A DNA stretch of 14,661 bases from DATCJU01 sp036562635 (lineage in GTDB: Bacteria > Actinomycetota > Actinomycetes > Mycobacteriales > Pseudonocardiaceae), in NCBI GenBank assembly GCA_036562635.1, contig DATCJU010000042.1:1-14661 (forward strand), read 5' to 3'. The notes beneath the pieces are model-generated. The model was given only the letters and a program-made list of their open reading frames with translations, was not told where the DNA came from and did not search any database. How positions within the stretch are numbered: position 1 is the first letter of the stretch; each line of letters opens with the position of its first letter. The position numbers and the translations under genes are program-made. Below, piece after piece: positions 7,675 through 12,757 of this stretch.

Positions 7675-8411
7675 GCGGTCGGCGACTGGCCTGGCGGGTG
7701 GCCCGGCTGGTCGAGCGTCGCGACGAGACCCCCACGGTCCGCACCCTGGTCCTGCGGGTGCCCGACTGGCCCGGGCATCTGGCCGGACAGCACGTCGACG
7801 TCCGGTTGACCGCCGCCGACGGATACCGCGCCCAACGCAGCTACTCCCTGGCCGCCCCGGCGAACGGCGACCTGGTGGAGCTGACCGTGCAACGGGTGTC
7901 CGACGGGGAGGTCTCCCCGTACCTGACCGACGTGCTGGCACCGGGAGACCCGGTGGAGATCCGTGGGCCGGTGGGCGGATGGTTCGTCTGGCGACCGACC
8001 GCCACCGAGCCGGTACTGCTGGTGGCCGGTGGTTCCGGCATCGTCCCGCTGATGGCCATGATCCGGGCTCGTCGGGTCGCCGGCAGTCGCGCTCCGTTCC
8101 GACTGATCTACTCGGTACGCACTCCCGCGGACGTGTGCTATGCCACCGAGCTGCGTCGACCCACCCGCGCCGACGACGGACTGGACGTGACCTTCCTCTA
8201 CACCCGGGTCGCCCCCGAGGGATGGCCCAGGCCACCGGGGCGGATCGGGCTCGCCGACGTCACCACCGCCGGATGGCCGGCGGAGTTCGCGCCCTCCTGT
8301 TTCGTGTGCGGCCCGACGGGTTTCGTCGAGACCGTCGCGGACATCCTCGTCGCCCTGGGACACGACCCGGCGCGGATACGTACCGAGCGATTCGGCCCGA
8401 GCGGAGGTTGA
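7644..8411 (+). CDS. Ferredoxin-reductase-like FAD/NAD(P)H oxidoreductase
   Basis: This is a 255-residue flavoprotein of the ferredoxin-NADP reductase fold. The FAD-binding barrel shows QRSYSLA (64-70, the RxYS flavin motif), the pyridine-nucleotide fold shows VAGGSGIVPLMAM (127-139), and CGPTGF (222-227) and the terminal ERFGPSGG complete the family pattern. There is no fused plant-type [2Fe-2S] ferredoxin domain, so it must hand electrons directly to a partner, most simply the SUOX-fold protein encoded just upstream. The GTG at 7644 is the best start because homologous N-termini include the RLAWRVARLVERR-like strand; it overlaps the upstream gene by 31 bases. A later GTG at 7698 is possible but would clip that strand. 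The DUF6510-like gene begins one base after its stop. Confidence 0.87.
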   Translation: MARTALPGGLGGRRLAWRVARLVERRDETPTVRTLVLRVPDWPGHLAGQHVDVRLTAADGYRAQRSYSLAAPANGDLVELTVQRVSDGEVSPYLTDVLAPGDPVEIRGPVGGWFVWRPTATEPVLLVAGGSGIVPLMAMIRARRVAGSRAPFRLIYSVRTPADVCYATELRRPTRADDGLDVTFLYTRVAPEGWPRPPGRIGLADVTTAGWPAEFAPSCFVCGPTGFVETVADILVALGHDPARIRTERFGPSGG

Positions 8412-8412
8412 C

Positions 8413-8679
8413 ATGATCGAGCAGTACCAGGACGGCAATTCCCTGGCCGGGCCGCTCCGGGAGATCTTCGCCGTCGACCTCACCACGGCCGTCAGCCGTT
8501 GCGCACACTGCGGGCGTACCGGTCCCGTGGCGGAGCTGCGCGTCTACACCCGTGCCCCCGGCCTGGTGGCGCGCTGCCCCGGCTGTGACCAGGTCGTGTT
8601 GCGCCTGGTCCGCGGGCCCGGAGCCGCCTGGCTGGACCTGCGGGGCGCCATGCACCTCCGTATCCCCATGTCGGTGTGA
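8413..8679 (+). CDS. DUF6510-like small zinc-ribbon protein
   Basis: This 88-residue protein carries two CxxC knuckles, Cys30/Cys33 (CAHC) and Cys55/Cys58 (CPGC), expected to bind one zinc or possibly an iron centre. The start begins GNSLAGPLREIFAVD and the end reads AAWLDLRGAMHLRIP, a pattern I recall from the actinobacterial DUF6510 family that accompanies a SUOX-fold protein and a flavin reductase. The assignment is from memory of the family pattern. The start is fixed by GCGGAGG ten bases upstream and the one-base gap after the reductase stop. Its role is unknown. A chaperone, an adaptor or an electron-transfer accessory of the molybdoenzyme are possible inferences from position. Confidence 0.82.
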   Translation: MIEQYQDGNSLAGPLREIFAVDLTTAVSRCAHCGRTGPVAELRVYTRAPGLVARCPGCDQVVLRLVRGPGAAWLDLRGAMHLRIPMSV

Positions 8680-8691
8680 GTGTGCTCACAC
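8674..8691. terminator. Perfect inverted repeat overlapping the DUF6510 stop codon
   Basis: GTGTGAG (8674-8680) and CTCACAC (8685-8691) form a perfect 7-bp stem with loop TGTG. The left arm contains the TGA stop (8677-8679). It can serve as a terminator for the three-gene unit or as a regulator-binding site ahead of the next transcript, which begins about 85 bases on. There is no T tract. Confidence 0.4.
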
Positions 8692-8763
8692 GGTGGACGT
8701 CGTCCCGTGAGGAGAGGACCGCTCGTCACCACGTGTCAGGTGTCTCGGCGCGGTGGAGTGACG

Positions 8764-8769
8764 TACTCT
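8764..8769 (+). promoter_or_regulatory. Candidate -10 box (TACTCT) giving a leaderless MEDS-STAS transcript
   Basis: TACTCT matches TANNNT and ends six bases before the ATG at 8776, so the +1 nucleotide would be the A of the start codon. This agrees with the lack of a normally spaced Shine-Dalgarno site: the only purine run, CAGG, touches the ATG. No strong -35 is seen. Confidence 0.4.
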
Positions 8770-8775
8770 CGCAGG

Positions 8776-9618
8776 ATGCGCCTGGCGGGAGTAGCCGAAG
8801 TTGCCAGGGGCTTCGGTAATCATGATCATCTGTGCTGGTCCTACGAGGAACGGGACGAGCTCCGTCGACGTGTCACCGAGTTTCTGGACGAGGGGCTCGC
8901 CGCGGGCCAGCAGGTCTGGTACGTGGCCGACGGAACCGTCGAGGAGTTGATGGGTGATCTTCGTGGCCTCGGTGCAGTGAGCCGCGCCGCGGAACGGGGT
9001 GCCCTGCGCGCCCTGCCGCTGGACACGGTCTACCGCCCCGGAGCCCTCACCCATCCGGGGGAGCCGGTTCTGGCCTACAGGGCCGCGACCGAGGCGGCAC
9101 TGGCGGCCGGTTTCACCGGGCTGCGGGTGGCGGCCGAGGGAACCTCGCTCATCCGCACCCCCGAGCAGCTCGACACGTTCGCTCGCTACGAGCATCTCGT
9201 CGATCGGTACCTCGTCGACCATCCGGTCACCGGTATGTGTGCCTACAACCGGGCCGAGCTCGGCGAGGACGTGATCACGCAACTGGCTTGCATGCACCCT
9301 GTCACCAACCATGACACGGTGCCGTTCCGGGTACACGCCACGGAGCACGCCGAGGTCGGACTGCGTGGGGAGATCGACCTGACCGGTGAGGAGTTGTTCC
9401 GGTGGGTACTGGAACGGGTGGAGTTTCAGCCCGCCGGCGGCAAGACCGTCGTCGACGCCACGGGTCTGGACTTCATCGACCACCATGGGCTGCTGACGCT
9501 GGAGAACCACGCCCGGAACCACGATGCGACGGTGGTGCTGCAGACCAGACGGCCCGTGACGGCGCGCCTGATCGAACTGCTCCGCCTGACACGAGTGCGC
9601 GTGGAGCTGGTGGGATGA
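8776..9618 (+). CDS. MEDS-domain and STAS-domain regulator (anti-sigma-factor-antagonist type)
   Basis: This is a 280-residue soluble two-domain protein. Residues 10-180 are a MEDS (methanogen/methylotroph DcmR sensory) domain with the hallmark GNHDHLCWSY near its start (14-23) and the conserved RVAAEGTSLI (117-126) and MCAYNRAEL (154-162) strands. Residues 190-280 are a STAS domain (VGLRGEIDLT, then VVDATGLDFIDHHGLLTL). In RsbV/SpoIIAA antagonists the loop reads DSSG, with the second serine phosphorylated; here it reads DHHG (235-238), so there is no phosphorylatable serine at that site. The stop overlaps the start of the MEDS-HATPase gene as ATGA, implying coupled synthesis of partners. An in-frame GTG at 8758 is an alternative start. 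The ligand of the MEDS domain and the downstream target are unknown; the antagonist role is inferred from family and neighbour. Confidence 0.85.
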   Translation: MRLAGVAEVARGFGNHDHLCWSYEERDELRRRVTEFLDEGLAAGQQVWYVADGTVEELMGDLRGLGAVSRAAERGALRALPLDTVYRPGALTHPGEPVLAYRAATEAALAAGFTGLRVAAEGTSLIRTPEQLDTFARYEHLVDRYLVDHPVTGMCAYNRAELGEDVITQLACMHPVTNHDTVPFRVHATEHAEVGLRGEIDLTGEELFRWVLERVEFQPAGGKTVVDATGLDFIDHHGLLTLENHARNHDATVVLQTRRPVTARLIELLRLTRVRVELVG

Positions 9619-10586
9619 GAACGGGTGCGGCACGAGGCCACCAGGGGTACTTCCACGAAGCCGCCCTCTACAGCTCCGACGACGAACTGCTGGAAATCGT
9701 CATTCCGTTCCTCGCCGAGGGGGTGGCGGCGGGGGAGCCGACGCTGGTGGTCCTCGGGGAACAGCGGGAAGAACTGGTTCGCCGTGCGATGTCCGACGAC
9801 TGCGGGGTCGTCTTCATGTCCTCGACCCAGTACACGCGACCGGCGTCCGCCATCAAGCGCTACCGGGAGCTGCTGGCCGGGCACGTGGCGGCGGGGGCGC
9901 GGCAGATCCGTGCCGTCGGCGAGGTACCGCATCCCGGCACCGGCGCACCGTGGGGGTGGTGGTCGCGGTACGAGGCTGCGGTGAACCACGCCTACCAGGA
10001 CTTTCCCCTGTGGGGTGTGTGCCCCTACGACACCCGTGTCACTCCGGACGAGGTGCTCGAGGACGTCGTGCGCACCCATCCCCGGTTCGTGACCGCCGAC
10101 GGGCGGCACGTTCCCAACGCCCGCTACGAGCTCCCGGTGGACTTCCTCGTGCGACCGGCCTCCGTGATCGACTCCCTGGAGCTGTCCCCACCGGTGCTCG
10201 AGCTGACCGACCCCCTGCCCGCGGTGGCCCGACACGCCGTGATCGCCGCCTCCGGCGTCACCTGCCTGGACACCGGGCAGGTCGACGACATGGTGTTCGC
10301 GGCCAGCGAGGTGGTGAGCAACGCACTGCGTTACGGCAGGCCCCCGGTCCGTCTCCGCCTCTGGACCGCACCGGACCGGCTGGTGCTCACGGTGACCGAC
10401 CAGGGGAAGGGGCCGGACAACCCGTTCGTCGGGTTCCTGCCCGAGGAGAACACCTGCTCTGCCGGTTTCGGCCTGTGGATCACGAACCAGATCTGCGACT
10501 ACGTGGAGCTCGACCGAACCGAGGACGGATTCACCGTCCGTCTGGTCGTCGGCACCCCCCACCTGGTGTCCCGCCCGTCCAGGTAG
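9615..10586 (+). CDS. MEDS-domain and HATPase_c regulator (anti-sigma factor/serine kinase type)
   Basis: This 323-residue soluble protein has an N-terminal MEDS-like sensory domain (about 8-180; GYFHEAALYSSDDELLEIVIPFL, later FPLWGVCPYDTR) and a C-terminal GHKL ATPase domain like the RsbW-type anti-sigma factors. ATP-site motifs are visible: N box SEVVSNALRYG (231-241), G1 TDQGKGPDNPF (261-271) and G2 GFGLWITNQICD (284-295). There is no HisKA dimerisation/phosphoacceptor domain, so it is not a classical histidine kinase even though such proteins are often labelled so. Its ATG overlaps the STAS protein stop. The STAS partner lacks the usual target serine, so the interaction may be regulated by ligand rather than by phosphorylation. 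No sigma factor lies in the window. The gene is followed by two small hairpins. Confidence 0.85.
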   Translation: MRTGAARGHQGYFHEAALYSSDDELLEIVIPFLAEGVAAGEPTLVVLGEQREELVRRAMSDDCGVVFMSSTQYTRPASAIKRYRELLAGHVAAGARQIRAVGEVPHPGTGAPWGWWSRYEAAVNHAYQDFPLWGVCPYDTRVTPDEVLEDVVRTHPRFVTADGRHVPNARYELPVDFLVRPASVIDSLELSPPVLELTDPLPAVARHAVIAASGVTCLDTGQVDDMVFAASEVVSNALRYGRPPVRLRLWTAPDRLVLTVTDQGKGPDNPFVGFLPEENTCSAGFGLWITNQICDYVELDRTEDGFTVRLVVGTPHLVSRPSR

Positions 10587-10614
10587 GCTTCCCGCCCGCT
10601 CCGGGCAGGTGCGC

Positions 10615-10637
10615 GCGAGACCGGGAGAACGGCTCGC
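10615..10637. terminator. Hairpin downstream of the MEDS regulator pair
   Basis: GCGAG-A-CCG pairs with CGG-CTCGC around GGAGAA (8 base pairs with one bulged A), 29 bases after the stop at 10586. A smaller GCCCG/CGGGC hairpin (10594-10606) lies just before it. Together they could terminate the regulator transcript before the peptidase gene. There is no T tract. Confidence 0.35.
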
Positions 10638-10725
10638 ATCCCACGGCTGTGGAGGGACGGCGCCCCCGCCACCTCGCAACCGGATCGACCAGTACGCGCC
10701 CTGCCGGCTGCCGGAAGGACGGGAC

Positions 10726-11691
10726 ATGACCGAGTTCGCTTCGCCGGTCGAGCCGTACGACCACGGCATGCTCGACGTCGGCGACGGCAACCTCGTGTAC
10801 TGGGAGACCTGCGGCAACCCGGACGGCAAACCGGTGGTGATCCTGCACGGCGGCCCCGGACAGGGATGTTCACCGCGGATGCGGCAGGGGGTCGACCCGG
10901 AGCGCTACCGGATCGTGCTGTTCGACCAGCGTGGATGTGGGCGCAGCCTGCCGCACGCCAGCGACCCCGCGACGGACCTGAGCTGCAACACCACCGACCA
11001 CCTGGTCGCCGACATGGAGCGGCTGCGCGAGCACCTGGGCATCGACCGGTGGCTGCTGTGCGGTGGGTCCTGGGGCTCCACCCTGGCCCTGGCCTATGCC
11101 GAGCGTCATCCGCACCGGGTGTCGGAGATCGTGATCACCGCGGTCACCACGTCCCGACGCGCGGAGATCGACTGGCTCTACCGCGGGGTGGGACGCTTCT
11201 TCCCCGAGGCGTGGGAGCGGTTCCGGGACGGGGTGCCCGAGGCCGACCGGAACGGTGACCTGTTCTCCCTGCTCGCCGCGTACGCCCGCCTGATGGGGGA
11301 CCCGGACCCCGAGGTACGGGCCCAGGCGGCGCTCGACTGGTGCACCTGGGAGGACACCGTCCTGTCTCGGGAGCCGAATCCGAAACCGGGCCTGTGCACC
11401 CTTCCTCCGGACGCCATGCTGGCCTTCGCCCGTCTCACCGCGCACTACTTCTCGCACGGTGCGTGGCTGGAGGAGGGGGAGTTGATCCGCAACGCCGGGC
11501 GTCTGGCCGGTATCCCGGGGGTGCTGGTCCACGGACGCCTGGACATGAGCTGCCCGCCGGACACCGCCTGGGAACTGGCCCGTGCCTGGCCGGACGCGGA
11601 GCTGCACATTCTCGACGACACCGGACACCTGGGCAGCGACGCCAAGCGCGCCGTCCTGCGCGACGCCTTCGACCGGTTCGCCCGCCGTTGA
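10726..11691 (+). CDS. pip: Proline iminopeptidase (prolyl aminopeptidase), alpha/beta-hydrolase family S33
   Basis: This 321-residue cytoplasmic enzyme should release N-terminal proline from peptides. The alpha/beta-hydrolase landmarks are all present: oxyanion-loop HGGPGQG (41-47), DQRGCGRS (67-74), nucleophile elbow GGSWGS with Ser115, Asp273 in VHGRLDMSC and His301 in DDTGHLG. The cap-domain signature LDWCTWEDT (203-211) is the acidic stretch typical of prolyl aminopeptidases and distinguishes them from other S33 hydrolases. Length matches the family (about 310-320). The start at 10726 has GGAAGGACGGG just upstream. An upstream in-frame extension to 10609 is Arg/Pro-rich and unlikely. No catalytic residue is missing. 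It looks monocistronic, with no functional link to the regulators before it. Confidence 0.92.
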   Translation: MTEFASPVEPYDHGMLDVGDGNLVYWETCGNPDGKPVVILHGGPGQGCSPRMRQGVDPERYRIVLFDQRGCGRSLPHASDPATDLSCNTTDHLVADMERLREHLGIDRWLLCGGSWGSTLALAYAERHPHRVSEIVITAVTTSRRAEIDWLYRGVGRFFPEAWERFRDGVPEADRNGDLFSLLAAYARLMGDPDPEVRAQAALDWCTWEDTVLSREPNPKPGLCTLPPDAMLAFARLTAHYFSHGAWLEEGELIRNAGRLAGIPGVLVHGRLDMSCPPDTAWELARAWPDAELHILDDTGHLGSDAKRAVLRDAFDRFARR

Positions 11692-11711
11692 GCGGGTGGC
11701 TGTCACCGCTC
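11690..11711. terminator. Hairpin overlapping the peptidase stop codon
   Basis: GAGCGGGTG (11690-11698) pairs with CACCGCTC (11704-11711) with one bulged G and loop GCTGT. The left arm includes the end of the TGA stop (11689-11691). Position and 8-bp GC-rich stem suggest a terminator for the peptidase transcript. Confidence 0.45.
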
Positions 11712-11970
11712 GACATTCCTCCGGGTGCACCGTCGGTTCGACACGCTGCTGTGGCGCCCGGGTGATCCCCGGCCGGGTGGCCTGGGGCGCCCGTGTCGTC
11801 CCTGCCTCCTGTCGGGCGACACCGGTCCTCGCCGGGCCCGATCCCGCGGTCCTGGCCGGGCGTGCGGAACCGTGTTCGTCGGCAGTCGGTACGGGCACGT
11901 CCGAAGCTCGCCCGGTGAACGACGTGCGTCGTTCTGGGCGTGCCCCGGGGCGAAACGGGGAGACCGACCG

Positions 11971-12069
11971 GTGGGCGAACAGGCAGGCGGTCACATCGCG
12001 CGACGCTTCGAATCCCAGCTGCTCGCCGAGCAGGATTACTTCCTTGTGCTGAACAGGGGCGGAATCTGA
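11971..12069 (+). CDS. Candidate 32-residue small ORF
   Basis: The GTG at 11971 is preceded by GGGGAG (11957-11962) at eight bases. The product begins MGEQAGGHIARRFESQLLAE and ends QDYFLVLNRGGI. Unlike neighbouring frames it has a normal amino-acid mix and codon use with G or C in most third positions. It could be a genuine small protein, a leader peptide, or the intact tail of a decayed gene, because the same frame stays open upstream to 11725 with poor composition. The stop codon falls in the left arm of the 12064-12175 inverted repeat. I recognise no family. Confidence 0.2.
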   Translation: MGEQAGGHIARRFESQLLAEQDYFLVLNRGGI

Positions 12070-12175
12070 TCACCGAGCGAGGACGTGTCCGACATTCTCG
12101 GGCTGGGGTGCACGAAAGAGGGGCACGAAAGCATGAGTGGATGCGGCCGGCACGGGCTCGAGGGGGTGATCAGAT
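12064..12175. repeat. Long-range inverted repeat, possible structured RNA or regulator site
   Basis: ATCTGATCACC (12064-12074) is the exact reverse complement of GGTGATCAGAT (12165-12175). Inside it CGAGC (12074-12078) can pair with GCTCG (12156-12160), so an extended stem with a small asymmetrical bulge closing a loop of roughly 77 bases is possible. The loop holds the direct repeat GCACGAAAG (12110-12118 and 12123-12131). No transposase or target-site duplication is apparent, so a mobile element is unlikely. Confidence 0.4.
12110..12131 (+). repeat. 9-base direct repeat GCACGAAAG, 13-base period
   Basis: Two exact copies, at 12110-12118 and 12123-12131, start 13 bases apart directly before the ATG at 12133 and include the GAGGGG that could serve as its ribosome site. 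They could be an operator pair or chance. Confidence 0.25.
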
Positions 12176-12297
12176 GGGTGCCGTTCGATTCCGCCGGGAA
12201 GAGGTGGCCCGGCCACTCCCGCGTGATGATCCGGGTGGCGGAGGACTGTTCTCCGTCGTTGGCTCCGACCGGAGCGAACAACGCAGTCGTCCGGTGA
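12133..12297 (+). CDS. Candidate 54-residue small ORF
   Basis: The ATG at 12133 follows GAGGGG (12118-12123) at nine bases. The product starts MSGCGRHGLEGVIRWVPFD and ends with TGANNAVVR; it has no recognisable domain, signal peptide or membrane segment. A second frame that starts at 12174 overlaps it and is no better supported. Part of the ORF lies inside the inverted repeat. I rate it as possible only. Confidence 0.15.
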   Translation: MSGCGRHGLEGVIRWVPFDSAGKRWPGHSRVMIRVAEDCSPSLAPTGANNAVVR

Positions 12298-12757
12298 CGT
12301 CGGAGAAGAACGGCCGGACCGTCTCGCGGCACGCTCCCGGGGTGCAGGACCACAGCGTCCCTGCACCCTGCCCTCGCCCGTCGCTTCACCGTGCCCACAG
12401 CCCCGGAAGAGGTCCCCTGGCTGCCCCCCTGCTCGACGGTGCCCTGCCCACCGCCACCGGGTCGAGGAACCCTGCGGTCCTGCCACCGCGAGGTCGGCGA
12501 AGACCGATCTCGCGGTGAGACCGCCACGTACGTCGACGACGCGGAGACCTCGGGCACGTCCTCGGACTCTTCGAGGACGAGCCGTGTGAGCGCAGCGGAC
12601 GGTGTGACGACGGTGCGGAGAACCGCCACCGACAACGTGCTCCGGACCGAGTGCGCCGGGTTTGCGTGTTGCCGTGCCGGGCGATGCCGCCAGCGCCCCC
12701 GAACGCACGGCAGCTGGGACTTCACCACGTGTCGGGCGCGTGTCGAGGAGGAACAGA

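Larger units (their letters stand above)
11692..12757. other. About 1 kb intergenic stretch without a confident gene
   Basis: Several overlapping frames are open, but their products are Arg/Pro/Gly-rich and show no known motifs. The stretch does hold two very small ORFs with good ribosome sites (11971-12069 and 12133-12297), a long-range inverted repeat (12064-12175) and a 9-base direct repeat (12110-12131). It presumably also carries the promoter of the 597-residue protein gene, which I could not pinpoint. A TTCGAAT at 12008-12014 recalls a tRNA T-loop, but its flanks do not pair. Confidence 0.45.

Noticed and set aside
9615..10586. Classical sensor histidine kinase
   Set aside because: There is an HATPase domain but no HisKA/H-box phosphoacceptor domain and no response regulator nearby; the STAS partner points to an anti-sigma-like role.
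12005..12022. tRNA-like T-loop (TTCGAAT)
   Set aside because: The flanking bases cannot form the 5-bp T stem, and no acceptor or anticodon stem is found.
12064..12175. Inverted repeat as ends of an insertion sequence or miniature element
   Set aside because: No transposase, no flanking target duplication, and only 11-base ends; treated as a structural repeat instead.
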